From the NCBI GenBank assembly GCA_021775255.1, contig JAJFIA010000003.1, positions 1 through 64,000 on the forward strand: a stretch of DNA of 64,000 nucleotides, given 5' to 3'. Under the pieces are notes generated by a model, which worked only from the letters and a program-made list of their open reading frames with translations, made no database searches and had not been told where the DNA came from. The number at the start of each line of letters is the position of its first letter. Within the stretch, counting starts at the first letter, position 1. This document shows, piece by piece, positions 51,940 to 61,411 of this stretch. A program made the position numbers and the translations under genes. This stretch comes from Roseovarius sp. (GTDB lineage: Bacteria > Pseudomonadota > Alphaproteobacteria > Rhodobacterales > Rhodobacteraceae).

Positions 51940-53373
51940 ATGAACGAGGCAATAACCCCTGTTATTCTATGTGGTGGCTCGGGCACGCGGCTTTGGCCGC
52001 TGTCGCGTAAAAGCTACCCCAAGCAATTCGTGCCGATGATCGGCGAGGGCAGCCTGTTTCAGCAATCGGCCAAGCGGCTTTGCGGTGAGGGCTTCAATCC
52101 ACCGGTCGTGGTCACCAACTCGGATTTTCGCTTTATTGTAACCCAGCAACTTGCCGAAACGGGTGTTGATCCCGGCACAATTCTGATCGAGCCTGCCGGC
52201 CGGAATACCGCACCCGCCCTGCTTGCCGCCGCCCTTCAGGTTGCGCAAAACGACCCTGATACCCTGCTGCTTGCCGCCCCATCGGATCATTATATCACCG
52301 ATAGTGAGGCCTTTGTGCAAACTGTGCAGCGCGGTGCAGAGGCTGCGCGGGAAGGCCATATTGTCACCTTTGGCATCACCCCGGACCGGCCCGAAACCGG
52401 ATATGGCTATCTTGAACTGGACGAGGGGGCAAAAGCCGCGCGCCCGCTCAAATGCTTCATAGAAAAGCCGGCACTTGAACGGGCCGAGGCGATGCTGGCC
52501 GCCGGGGGCTATCTGTGGAATGCGGGCATCTTCCTTTATTCGGCCAAAACCCTGATTGCTGCGTTCGAAACCCATCAGCCTGACATGCTGTCGCTTGTGC
52601 GCAAGGCGGTTGAAGAGGCCGAGCCTGATCTTGGGTTCTTACGCCTCGCACCGGCACCGTGGCAGGATTGCGAAGATACCTCGATTGATTACGCCATCAT
52701 GGAACATGCGGATAATCTGGTGGTGGTGGAGCATTGCGGGGATTGGTCGGATCTTGGCGGTTGGGAGGCGGTGTTGCAGCATTCGGATTGTGATGCGGCG
52801 GGTGTGGCCACCCATGGGACTGCGCGCGCGGTGGATTGCAAAGACACGCTGTTGCGCAGCGAAAATGAGGGTTTGAATCTGGTCGGGCTCGGGCTCAGCA
52901 ATATCATAGCTGTGGCCATGCCCGATGCGGTTTTGGTCGCTGATCGCAGCCGGGTGGCCGAATTGGGTGATGTGGTCAAAACCATGCGCGCCGAGGTGGT
53001 GCCACAGGCCGATGCCTTCCCCAAGGATCACCGCCCCTGGGGATATTTTGAAACGCTGATCCTGCAAGACCGGTTTCAGGTCAAGCGTATCGTGGTCAAT
53101 CCCGGTGCAGCCCTGAGCCTGCAAAGCCATGTCCACCGGGCCGAACACTGGATCGTTGTCTCCGGCACCGCGCGGGTGACGGTGGATGATGACATCAAGC
53201 TGATAAGCGAAAATCAATCGGTTTATATCCCGCTTGGCGCGGTGCACCGGATGGAGAATCCGGGGGTGCTGCCGATGGAGCTGATCGAGGTGCAGACCGG
53301 CGCCTATCTGGGGGAAGATGATATCGTGCGCTATGAGGATGTGTATGCCCGCGGGCAGGGGGCGAAAGGATAG
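51940..53373 (+). CDS. manC: Mannose-1-phosphate guanylyltransferase / mannose-6-phosphate isomerase
   Basis: This bifunctional type II enzyme makes GDP-mannose for surface polysaccharides. The start at 51940 follows GAGGG; the upstream frame is unsupported. The 477 residues begin with the nucleotidyltransferase motif PVILCGGSGTRLWPLSRKSY and FVPMIG. FIEKPALERAEAML and NAGIFLY follow. The C-terminal cupin-type isomerase domain has HRPWGYFETLILQDRFQVKR, AALSLQSHVHRAEHWIVVSG and PLGAVHRMENPG. The length matches AlgA/ManC. No other polysaccharide genes are adjacent. Confidence 0.95.
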   Translation: MNEAITPVILCGGSGTRLWPLSRKSYPKQFVPMIGEGSLFQQSAKRLCGEGFNPPVVVTNSDFRFIVTQQLAETGVDPGTILIEPAGRNTAPALLAAALQVAQNDPDTLLLAAPSDHYITDSEAFVQTVQRGAEAAREGHIVTFGITPDRPETGYGYLELDEGAKAARPLKCFIEKPALERAEAMLAAGGYLWNAGIFLYSAKTLIAAFETHQPDMLSLVRKAVEEAEPDLGFLRLAPAPWQDCEDTSIDYAIMEHADNLVVVEHCGDWSDLGGWEAVLQHSDCDAAGVATHGTARAVDCKDTLLRSENEGLNLVGLGLSNIIAVAMPDAVLVADRSRVAELGDVVKTMRAEVVPQADAFPKDHRPWGYFETLILQDRFQVKRIVVNPGAALSLQSHVHRAEHWIVVSGTARVTVDDDIKLISENQSVYIPLGAVHRMENPGVLPMELIEVQTGAYLGEDDIVRYEDVYARGQGAKG

Positions 53374-53376
53374 GCC

Positions 53377-54039
53377 CTACGCCCGCCCCGCATCGGCCGA
53401 AAGCGTCAGCGGGCTGATGCCAAGCGTTTGCAGCGCGCCTTCCCATTTATCGGCATCCGCTGTTTCAAACACCAGCCTGGCATCCGCCTCACAGGTCAAC
53501 CAGCCATTTTGCGCTATCTCGCCCTCAAGCTGCCCCGGCCCCCATCCGGCATAGCCCAAGGCAATCACCACCTTTGAAGGGCCACGGCCCTCGGCCAGAT
53601 CCTCAAGGATATCCAGTGTTGCGGTCATGGCAAAATCATCAGATATTTCAAGGGTCGAGATCGCAGAATGATAGCCGTGTTCATGCAGCACAAACCCCCG
53701 GCCATGCTCAACCGGGCCACCAAAATGCACCCGGCAATCGCGCGCATCCGGGGTGGGCGTGATTATAAGCTGCTCAAACAGATCGGCCAGCCGCAAATCC
53801 CCTGTGGGTTTGTTGATCAGCAGGCCCATCGCGCCTTCATCGGAATGGGCGCACATGAAAATCACCGAATGATCAAACCTGGGATCACCCATGCCCGGCA
53901 TGGCGATCAACAGCTTTCCGGTCAGATCAATTTCCTGGCTCAAAACGGCATTCCGGGTTTCCCTCACACCCCCCAACAATGGGCATGTCAGGGCCTGAGT
54001 GCAACCCGGGCTGTAAGCTTTGCGCAATAATTCTCGCAT
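53377..54039 (-). CDS. YqgE/AlgH family protein
   Basis: The 220-residue frame contains the complete YqgE/AlgH (DUF179) domain: LTGKLLIAMPGMGDPRFDHS, VIFMCAHSDEGAMGLLINKP, VHFGGPVEHGRGFVLH, ALGYAGWGPGQLEGEIAQNG. The N-terminal 35 residues are unlike the family and lack a good ribosome site. Translation may really begin at a GTG or TTG near codons 25-33. AlgH was named for an effect on alginate in Pseudomonas, but its biochemical role is unknown. It ends 4 bp from manC, convergently. Confidence 0.9.
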   Translation of the reverse strand: MRELLRKAYSPGCTQALTCPLLGGVRETRNAVLSQEIDLTGKLLIAMPGMGDPRFDHSVIFMCAHSDEGAMGLLINKPTGDLRLADLFEQLIITPTPDARDCRVHFGGPVEHGRGFVLHEHGYHSAISTLEISDDFAMTATLDILEDLAEGRGPSKVVIALGYAGWGPGQLEGEIAQNGWLTCEADARLVFETADADKWEGALQTLGISPLTLSADAGRA

Positions 54040-54059
54040 GAATGTGAGTTGGCTTTCGC

Positions 54060-54887
54060 ATGATTGTGGCCCATATCAATGTAATGATCCGAATCCTGAT
54101 GGCTTTCCTGCTTGCCCTTGCTTTGCCGCTTCCCGTTTGGGCGGGGCCTGCGCGCGAGATGGTCGAGGCGCAAATTCTGCCCGGCTGGCAGATGCAAGAT
54201 GGCAGCCACATGACAGCCCTGCAGCTCAAGCTTGAAGATGGCTGGAAAACCTACTGGCGCGCGCCGGGGGATGCAGGCATTCCACCGGATTTCAACTGGT
54301 CGGGATCAGGCAATCTTGCCGCGGTCGAGGTGCATTGGCCCACGCCGCATGTGATCATGCAGCAGGGCGTGCGTACCATCGGCTATACCGGACAGCTTGT
54401 TTTGCCGCTGAAGCTGACGCCAAAGCAGGCGGGGCGGCAGATTGCACTGCAAGCCGAGATCGAGATTGGTGTGTGCAGTGATATTTGCGTGCCGGTTACC
54501 CTTAACCTCAGACAGGAAATGCCACGAGACAATAAAAAGCCCGATCCGCGCATTGTTGCGGCCCTGGCCAACCGGCCCGCGACGGCGCGTGAGGCCAAAG
54601 TGCGCCGGGTTGCCTGTGAGATATCCGCGATGAAAGACGGGCTGCATCTGCGCGCTGAGGTGGATATGCCACAGCTTGCACCGGATGAGATTGCCATATT
54701 GGAAACCGCCGACCCAAGGGTCTGGGTGGCGCGGTCCTCAACCCGCAGGGAAGGCGGGCGTTTAATTGCCGAAACGGATCTTTATCATGTTGAGGGGCGT
54801 TCTTTTGTGCTGCAACGTGCCGGCCTGCGCCTGACAATTCTGGGCGGCAATAAATCGGTGGATATTCAGGGCTGCCCGGCGGGTTAA
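54060..54887 (+). CDS. DsbD N-terminal domain protein, exported
   Basis: The 275-residue frame starts at 54060; the ATG eight codons later gives a clean signal peptide (MIRILMAFLLALALPLPVWA). The mature part is the periplasmic alpha domain of DsbD: EDGWKTYWRAPGDAGIPPDF, TIGYTGQLVLPLKLTPK and the redox pair CSDICVP. The membrane and thioredoxin domains of full DsbD are absent. It would thus need a separate electron donor. No other thiol-redox gene is adjacent. Confidence 0.88.
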   Translation: MIVAHINVMIRILMAFLLALALPLPVWAGPAREMVEAQILPGWQMQDGSHMTALQLKLEDGWKTYWRAPGDAGIPPDFNWSGSGNLAAVEVHWPTPHVIMQQGVRTIGYTGQLVLPLKLTPKQAGRQIALQAEIEIGVCSDICVPVTLNLRQEMPRDNKKPDPRIVAALANRPATAREAKVRRVACEISAMKDGLHLRAEVDMPQLAPDEIAILETADPRVWVARSSTRREGGRLIAETDLYHVEGRSFVLQRAGLRLTILGGNKSVDIQGCPAG

Positions 54888-54934
54888 GGCATTTCGCTAT
54901 AATTGCTGTTTCAAATGTCGCATGAAACGCTTTA
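54886..54934. repeat. AAGCG-TTTCG-type dispersed palindrome, copy 5
   Basis: AAGGCATTTCGC at the left and GAAACGCTTTA at the right are imperfect inverted ends of a 49-bp unit starting in the stop codon of the DsbD-N gene. It is the most degenerate of the five copies. Confidence 0.45.
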
Positions 54935-54982
54935 TTGATCTTACTCATGGATTATATGCAACCAATGGGTTTCAGGATTTCA

Positions 54983-55927
54983 ATGATGACCGGATTAAAT
55001 GCGACCAGAATTCTCTTTCTAGCGGGCCTTTTTGCCCTGACCTCTGTCAGTGGGGTGGCGGCGCAGCAAGTGATCACGCTGAATAATGATGTTTGCACAC
55101 GCGGGCTGAAGGCGCTGGGGGATGCCCTTCAGGCCGATATAAAAACGCCAACCCCGGCCAGAAAAATCGCCGACACCTGCCGGGCAGATAATGTAAGCCT
55201 GATGGCGGAGGATGTTACGCTGGAATTTGGCAATCTGCAGTGGCCCTCGGGGTCTTTGATTGGGCTGGGTGAGGGGGAAATACCTGAGACCCTCAGCCTT
55301 TCCATCACTCGCGCACGGGTAACCAGATCACCGGTTGATGGCCCGATTTGGGCCTTTCTCAAGGCTCAGGGCGCGGGTGGAAAGCGCATGGATGCCGAGA
55401 TTGGATTTCGTTATATAGCCGAGGATAAAGAACTGATCGTGCAGCAGGCCAAAATCGACTTTCAAAATGGAAACAGCCTTAACCTGCGCGTCAGGATCAG
55501 CGGTATCAGCGCGGATATACCGGAAAATCCTTCTGTGGCGGCCACTGCCTACATCGTCAAGCGGATTGAGCTGCACCTGACCAGTGGCAGAACATCGGCA
55601 AACCCGGTATTGGCGGCGGTCCGGGATGCGGTTGAAAATGATATGAAAGAACAGGAACTGGGCGGGCAGGATTTCAAGCGAAACCTCAAAACCCTTGCAT
55701 CGCAAGAGCTTGGATCAGTTCTGGACGCGGCGGATATGGGCGATTTGAAGCGCCTGATCAATGATGCACCGCGCGCCAGGGATGATATCAAACTTCAGAT
55801 GAGTTCAGCGGATGGCTTTGTCCTGGCGCAGGTGGCAAAGCTGGCTGTGATGGAACCTCAGGATCGTCTGGCGGCGGTCATGAAGGATTTTGAGGTCAAG
55901 TTTGCCTATGGCCCCCGGGCTCAATAG
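54983..55927 (+). CDS. Exported protein of unknown function
   Basis: The start at 54983 (AGGA five bases upstream) gives 314 residues with a signal peptide ending SGVAAQ. The mature protein has two Cys (CTRG, CRAD), presumably disulfide-bonded in the periplasm. A beta-rich middle reads LEFGNLQWPSGSLIGLGEGE, DAEIGFRYIAEDKELIVQQA. The end is helical. I recognise no family. Its last 32 bases overlap the convergent RND permease gene, so both 3' ends are under joint constraint. Confidence 0.75.
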   Translation: MMTGLNATRILFLAGLFALTSVSGVAAQQVITLNNDVCTRGLKALGDALQADIKTPTPARKIADTCRADNVSLMAEDVTLEFGNLQWPSGSLIGLGEGEIPETLSLSITRARVTRSPVDGPIWAFLKAQGAGGKRMDAEIGFRYIAEDKELIVQQAKIDFQNGNSLNLRVRISGISADIPENPSVAATAYIVKRIELHLTSGRTSANPVLAAVRDAVENDMKEQELGGQDFKRNLKTLASQELGSVLDAADMGDLKRLINDAPRARDDIKLQMSSADGFVLAQVAKLAVMEPQDRLAAVMKDFEVKFAYGPRAQ

Positions 55928-58900
55928 GGCGCCCGTTGAAGGCCTGACCCAGGGCCAGGGCAATGTAGAGCACAAGACTCAGTAGCAAAACCCCGGCAAT
56001 GAACACCAATAATGATGTCACTATTTCTGGGCCCTGCGCCAAAAATGGCATCACATCAAGCAATGGCGCGGGCAAAGCGCCCGTGGCCATGGTCACGCCC
56101 ATGGTGGCCGCAAACCACGCCAGCATTGCCAGCAAACCGATGATCAGACCTGCGCGCACAGCCCCGCCGCGCCGCATCCGAAGGCCACGGCGAAAGGCGG
56201 CAACCTGCCGGTTGACATCCTGCTGCATCGCCATCACGGCCGGCACCACCAGCAGCACCAGAATGAGGCCAAATCCAAGGCCATAGACCAATGTGATGAC
56301 CGTTGGCTTCAGAAACTGCGCCTGTTGCGAACGCTCAAACATCAGCGGCATCAGCCCCAGAACGGTGGTGAGCGTGGTCAGCATCACAGGCCGCAACCGG
56401 TCAACCACGCCGTCGATGATCGAGGGTATCAACCCGCGATCGCGGGCATATTCGTCAATCGTGGTAACCAGCACAATGGAATCATTGATGATGATCCCGG
56501 TCATGCCCAACAGCCCGACAACCGAGAACATCGAAAGCGGCACATCCCATTGGTAATGGCCATAGATTGTGCCTACCAGACCAAAGGGTATGATCGCCAT
56601 CACAACCACCGGCCTTGTCCAACTGGAAAACACCCAGGCCAGCACCAGATAAATCCCCGTAAGCGTGAGGATCAGGCCAAGGCGGGCATCACTCAGAAAC
56701 TCATCCGATTGCTCAGATAGCCCCGCAAGCTTCCATTCCACCTGCAGATCACTGGCAATCCTTGGCAGAATCTCACCCTCCAGCGCCTGCATCACCGCCT
56801 CGGCGCGGGCCGGGTCATCCTCGGATAAATCGCCGGTGACATTGATCAGGCGAAGGCCGTTTTCGCGCCGCACCGTGGAAAACCCGTCGCGCCGGTCAAC
56901 ACTGACAATATCGGCCAGCGGCACATATTCGCCCTGCGGCGTGCGCAGGTGCATCCGGTCAAGAAAATCCGCCGTCAGCTCGCCCTTGGGCAGCTCAACC
57001 CGTACCTCGGCGCTGCGCGGGCCGATGGGATAGGTCGCGGCCTCAAGCCCGTTGAGGCGATTACGCAGCACCCGGCCAAGCCCGTCGATGGTAAAGCCAA
57101 GCGCCTGCCCCTGTGCGGTCAGCTCAAGGATCAGCTCTTCTTTGTCATAAGACAGATTATCCTCAACTCCGGTCACTTCCGGGAAGGGCAGCAGCGCATC
57201 TTTCAGGGCCTCGGCGGCGGTTTTGAGCACATCCGCGCTGCCACCGTAAAATTCAACGTCCAGCGCATCGCCGCCGGGGCCATGATGCGGGCTGCGAAAG
57301 CTGATGGCTTCAACCAGCGGATGGTTTTCCACCTTTTCCTGCAACTCGGCGGCAAAGGCAAAGCTGGAATAGGGCCGCTGATCGGCGTCGATCAACTCAA
57401 TCGAGATGCCGCCCAGTTGATCAGGGTCTTTGGTATCGGCCCCGGCCATGCCACGCCCGATATTGCCGCCCACCTGAGAAATCACGAAATCAAGCGGGTT
57501 GGTGCCGTAACGCGCCTCGTATTCAACGCCCAATGCGTTGGTGGCGCGTTGCAACTCATGCATCATATCGGTGGTGTCATCACGGCTGGCACCTGAGGAC
57601 ATGATGAAATTCGCAACCACGCTGCCACGCTCGGGCGCATTGAAAAACCGCCATTTCACATCGCCGTTGATAAAAAGGGAAACCTGCGAGGCCAGTACCA
57701 GCAAAATCCCGGCAAACACCGGATAACGCGCCCAGACAACCCCCGCCATGAAGGGCCTGAAAAGCCGCTCGCGCACCCGGACAAAGCCTGCGTTCACCAC
57801 CCGGCTGGGCCAGTCATACCAGTGCATTTTCGCGGAATGCATAAGCGCGTGCGCCATGTGATTGGGCAGGATCAGGAAACATTCCACAAGGCTGGCGGTG
57901 AGCACGGCAATCACGGTGAAGGGAATATCAACGATCAGATCTCCAAACCGGCCGCCCACCACGGTAAGCCCGAAAAACGCAATCAGCGTGGTCAGCGTGG
58001 CGGCAAACACCGGCAGCGCCATGCGCCGGGCGGCGCGCTCGGCGGCGATCATCGGCGGCTCGCCCAGTTTGCGCACCCGCGCATCGGCATGTTCGCCCAC
58101 CACGATGGCATCATCCACCACGATCCCCAGCGTGATGATCAGCGCGAAAAGCGAGATCATGTTGATCGTCAGCCCCCCCGCCAGCATCAAGGCCACTGCC
58201 GCCAGCATCGCCACCGGAATGCCCGCTGCCACCCAAAAGGCAATCCGCGCATTGAGGAATAAAAACAGCAGCGTCACCACCAAAGCCAGCCCCGATAGCC
58301 CGTTGCGCATCAGCATGTCAAGGCGACTGGATATGCGCTCGGACCTGGTCTGGGTCAGGTCAATCTTAACGCCTTGCGGCAGAGTTTCGGCCATGTCGGC
58401 GGCCACCGCCTCGACCTGCGCCTGAATATCTATTGCGTCGCCACGCGCCGAGCGGTCAATCTGGATCGACATCGCCGGATCAGACCCCACGAAATAGCTG
58501 CGCAGTCGGGTTGTGCCCTCAATCCGTATCGTGGCCACATCGCCGACCCGCAGTTTTGAGCCATCGGGGTTGGAGCGCAGGACGATCGCGGCAATCTGTT
58601 CTGGGTCGCGCTTTTGTACACCGGTGCGTACGCGGGTGTTGGCCCCGGTCACATCGCCCGCCGGATCGGCGTCAATTTCTTCGGCCACGGCGGCTGCAAT
58701 ATCGGTGAAGGTGATGTCATGGGCAATCAGACTGGCGGCGGGCACTTCTATGATGGTCTGCGGGGCGGCCACGCCGCGAATGGTGCTGCGGGTGACACCC
58801 ACATCAAACAGGCGGGTGACCAGCTCATCGGCAAAAAGCCCCAGTTGCGCCACATCCACCGGCCCGGTCAGCACCACATCGGTTACCCGATCCTGCCACG

Positions 58901-59318
58901 CCCCCCGGCGCACTTCCGGGTCATCGGCGGCCTCGGGCAGGGTGGTGATGGCATCGACGGTGGTTTGCACATCATCGGCGGCACGGGCCATATCCCAGCC
59001 CGGTTCAAATTCGAGCACGATGCTGGCACTGCCTTCCCGGCTTGTAGCAGCCGAGCTTTCAACGCCCTCAACCGTTAAAAGAGCAGGCTCCATCACCTGC
59101 ACGATGGCGGCATCCACATCCTCGGCCCCGGCCCCCTCCCAGATTACGCTGACGGTGACATTGTCAACCACAACATCGGGCAAGAACTGTGCCCGCATCC
59201 GGGGCAGGGCGGCAAGGCCAAGCACGATCAGCGTGACCAGCAATAGATTGGCTGCGGTGCCGTGGCGGGTGAAATAAGACAACAGCCCGCCCGCAGCCTG
59301 GGGGATCATCCGTGGCAT
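55896..59318 (-). CDS. RND efflux permease
   Basis: The 1140-residue inner-membrane pump is of the resistance-nodulation-division (AcrB/MMPL-like HAE1) type. It has twelve membrane helices in two halves, each with a large periplasmic loop. The first helix region is AANLLLVTLIVLGLAALPRM. The proton-relay Asp pair lies in TLGIVVDDAIVVGEHADARV, and a second-half counterpart is GMTGIIINDSIVLVTTIDEY. It is coupled to the adaptor gene 2 bp upstream. No outer-membrane TolC-type gene is present nearby. The substrate is unknown. Confidence 0.94.
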   Translation of the reverse strand: MPRMIPQAAGGLLSYFTRHGTAANLLLVTLIVLGLAALPRMRAQFLPDVVVDNVTVSVIWEGAGAEDVDAAIVQVMEPALLTVEGVESSAATSREGSASIVLEFEPGWDMARAADDVQTTVDAITTLPEAADDPEVRRGAWQDRVTDVVLTGPVDVAQLGLFADELVTRLFDVGVTRSTIRGVAAPQTIIEVPAASLIAHDITFTDIAAAVAEEIDADPAGDVTGANTRVRTGVQKRDPEQIAAIVLRSNPDGSKLRVGDVATIRIEGTTRLRSYFVGSDPAMSIQIDRSARGDAIDIQAQVEAVAADMAETLPQGVKIDLTQTRSERISSRLDMLMRNGLSGLALVVTLLFLFLNARIAFWVAAGIPVAMLAAVALMLAGGLTINMISLFALIITLGIVVDDAIVVGEHADARVRKLGEPPMIAAERAARRMALPVFAATLTTLIAFFGLTVVGGRFGDLIVDIPFTVIAVLTASLVECFLILPNHMAHALMHSAKMHWYDWPSRVVNAGFVRVRERLFRPFMAGVVWARYPVFAGILLVLASQVSLFINGDVKWRFFNAPERGSVVANFIMSSGASRDDTTDMMHELQRATNALGVEYEARYGTNPLDFVISQVGGNIGRGMAGADTKDPDQLGGISIELIDADQRPYSSFAFAAELQEKVENHPLVEAISFRSPHHGPGGDALDVEFYGGSADVLKTAAEALKDALLPFPEVTGVEDNLSYDKEELILELTAQGQALGFTIDGLGRVLRNRLNGLEAATYPIGPRSAEVRVELPKGELTADFLDRMHLRTPQGEYVPLADIVSVDRRDGFSTVRRENGLRLINVTGDLSEDDPARAEAVMQALEGEILPRIASDLQVEWKLAGLSEQSDEFLSDARLGLILTLTGIYLVLAWVFSSWTRPVVVMAIIPFGLVGTIYGHYQWDVPLSMFSVVGLLGMTGIIINDSIVLVTTIDEYARDRGLIPSIIDGVVDRLRPVMLTTLTTVLGLMPLMFERSQQAQFLKPTVITLVYGLGFGLILVLLVVPAVMAMQQDVNRQVAAFRRGLRMRRGGAVRAGLIIGLLAMLAWFAATMGVTMATGALPAPLLDVMPFLAQGPEIVTSLLVFIAGVLLLSLVLYIALALGQAFNGRPIEPGGHRQT

Positions 59319-59320
59319 GG

Positions 59321-60778
59321 CTAGCCGCCCATCCGGGTTTCAAGCCGCCGCACCATGCGGGCGGGCACGCGGGGCTGTTTCAACTGGCTCAAAAGTTGGG
59401 TTTTGACGGCCTCGGGCATATCCGCCACCCCCTCGACAAAAGCCAGCAGACGGGCGCGGCGATCATCGCTTAGCTCAAGCATTTCATCGCGGGCGGTTGT
59501 GGCTTCGTCTGCCTGCCGCAAGGGGCGCACCCTGATGCCGCCGCCCAGAAGCGGCGAGCGTTTGGTCACAACCTCACGGCCCGCAAGCCCTTCGCCGCGC
59601 ACCAGAATATCATCGCCCTGCCGCCGCAAAAGCTCAACTTCCAGCGCCTCCAGCCGGTCATCCTTGCCAAGGATCAATACCTTGCCCGCCGGCCCAAGCG
59701 AGGAAGCCGGAAGGCGCACAGAGCGCGCCAGGGGCGGCTCTTTTACCGTGACAGTGACAAAATCACCGGGCTTGAACCCCGGCGCGGTGGCCAGGCGGGC
59801 AAAGATCAGGCGGCCGGTCTGGCCTTCGCCAACCACGGCGCTGTCGCGGCTGATCTTGCCGCGCGCCTCAAGGTCAAGCCCGTATACATCAAGCGTGGCG
59901 GAGACCGGCGCACGGATCAGGGTGCCTTCTTCATTCAACAGCCGCAGATATTGCGGCGTTGACACCCGAAATGCCACCTCAAGCTTGTCACCGTCCACCA
60001 GATGCGCCAGCTTTTCACTGGCCGAAACAAGCCTGCCCTCAACCACCGTGACATCCGAAAGCGTGCCGGTAAAACCGGCGGTGATACTTGTGTCATCCAG
60101 CCGCCTTTTGGCCTCGTCGCGGACAATCCCGGCGCGCGCCAGCCGCGTGGCCGCCTGATCCACCCGCGCCTCGGCCAAAGCCAGTGCCTGACGGTTGCCC
60201 AGCACCTGCTGGCGCGCCTGTGCCGTGGCAAGCTCTGCCGTTTCGATCGCCGCCGTGGTGCCAACCCCGCGCTCTTCCAGTTCCTGCTGTCGGCGATAGG
60301 CGCGCTCGCGCAACTCGACCTGTTCCTGCGCGGCGGTCAGTTCATCGCGGGCCAGCGATAGGGCGCGGTCGGCCTCGCGGGTTTCGGCCCTGGCATCCAG
60401 TAAATCACTTTGTGCCCGGTCCAGAGCCGATTGCGCATCCGCCGGATCAATCCGCGCCAGAAGCTGCCCAACCTGAACCTGCCCGCCCTCTTCAAACTCT
60501 TCCGCCAGCCAGATCAGCGTGCCGCCCAGTTTGCTGCGAATCTCAAGTGTTCGGCGGCTTTCGATCTCGCCAAAGGCCTGCAGGACCGGGGTGTTTTCCT
60601 GCTCAACCGCAGTGATTACATTCACCGCGAATATCCGCTCGCGGCGCTCGGGGATATGCGGTTTGCTGGTGAGGCGCTCTTGCACCGCCGAAAAGATGGT
60701 GAACCCGGCCATGGCCAGAATGCCCAGTGTCAGGGACACCAGGAAAAGACCGGTCAGGCTTTGCCGCAAGAAACGCAT
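59321..60778 (-). CDS. RND efflux periplasmic adaptor (HlyD/AcrA type)
   Basis: The 485-residue adaptor has one N-terminal membrane helix (about 10-30). A lipoyl-like half is followed by a long coiled-coil hairpin of about 120 residues (SALDRAQSDLLDARAETREA, QARQQVLGNRQALALAEARV), then the beta-barrel domain. The C-terminal extension, including a predicted helical tail of about 60 residues, is longer than in AcrA. The RND permease gene begins 2 bp downstream; the two form an operon. Confidence 0.93.
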   Translation of the reverse strand: MRFLRQSLTGLFLVSLTLGILAMAGFTIFSAVQERLTSKPHIPERRERIFAVNVITAVEQENTPVLQAFGEIESRRTLEIRSKLGGTLIWLAEEFEEGGQVQVGQLLARIDPADAQSALDRAQSDLLDARAETREADRALSLARDELTAAQEQVELRERAYRRQQELEERGVGTTAAIETAELATAQARQQVLGNRQALALAEARVDQAATRLARAGIVRDEAKRRLDDTSITAGFTGTLSDVTVVEGRLVSASEKLAHLVDGDKLEVAFRVSTPQYLRLLNEEGTLIRAPVSATLDVYGLDLEARGKISRDSAVVGEGQTGRLIFARLATAPGFKPGDFVTVTVKEPPLARSVRLPASSLGPAGKVLILGKDDRLEALEVELLRRQGDDILVRGEGLAGREVVTKRSPLLGGGIRVRPLRQADEATTARDEMLELSDDRRARLLAFVEGVADMPEAVKTQLLSQLKQPRVPARMVRRLETRMGG

Positions 60779-60869
60779 GTGTATGGCCCGTTGATAAGAC
60801 CCCGCGTTGGGGCGTCATTGTCTAATGTAAACCTGTCACAGAAAATGCCAAGGGCAGAAAGATGCGCGG

Positions 60870-61409
60870 TTATTTTCGCCGCAGATGCTCATCCAGCCGG
60901 GGCATGATCTCAACAAAGTTGCACGGATTGTGGCGGTAATCGAATTGCGGCTTGAGGATCTCGTCCCAGGCATCCTTGCAGGCACCGGGGCTGCCGGGCA
61001 GGGCAAAAAGATAGGTGCCGCCCGCCACGCCGCCGGTGGCGCGCGACTGTACCGCGCTGGTGCCGATTTTATTCATGCTGACGATGGTGAACACCGTGGC
61101 GAAGGCACTGATTTCCTTCTCGTAAACATCGCGGTGCGCCTCAACGCTCACATCACGGCCCGTAAGCCCGGTGCCGCCGGTCGAGATCACCACGTCAATT
61201 CCATCGTCTGCAATCCATGCGCGTAGCTGATTGGCAATCTGATCACGTTCATCGCGGATGATCATGCGCGCGCTCAGGATATGGCCCGCGTCTTTGATCC
61301 GCGCCACCAGTATATCGCCCGAGCGGTCCTGTGCCAGATCGCGGCTGTCGCTCACGGTGAGTACGGCAATACGCACCGGGATAAATTCTGCGATGAAATC
61401 TTTGCCCAT
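60870..61409 (-). CDS. moaB: Molybdenum cofactor biosynthesis protein B
   Basis: The 179-residue protein belongs to the MoaB/Mog family that acts on molybdopterin: AVLTVSDSRDLAQDRSGDIL, VVISTGGTGLTGRDVSVEAH and FALPGSPGACKDAWDEIL. It is slightly longer than E. coli MoaB. It is the last gene of a run of four overlapping or adjacent genes starting with the uracil-DNA glycosylase. Other molybdenum cofactor genes are not in this window. Confidence 0.93.
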   Translation of the reverse strand: MGKDFIAEFIPVRIAVLTVSDSRDLAQDRSGDILVARIKDAGHILSARMIIRDERDQIANQLRAWIADDGIDVVISTGGTGLTGRDVSVEAHRDVYEKEISAFATVFTIVSMNKIGTSAVQSRATGGVAGGTYLFALPGSPGACKDAWDEILKPQFDYRHNPCNFVEIMPRLDEHLRRK

Positions 61410-61411
61410 GC

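Noticed and set aside
60798..60814. Short GACCCC/GGGGCGTC inverted repeat between moaB and the adaptor gene
   Set aside because: The stem is bulged and not followed by a T-run on either strand. It is too weak to call a terminator.
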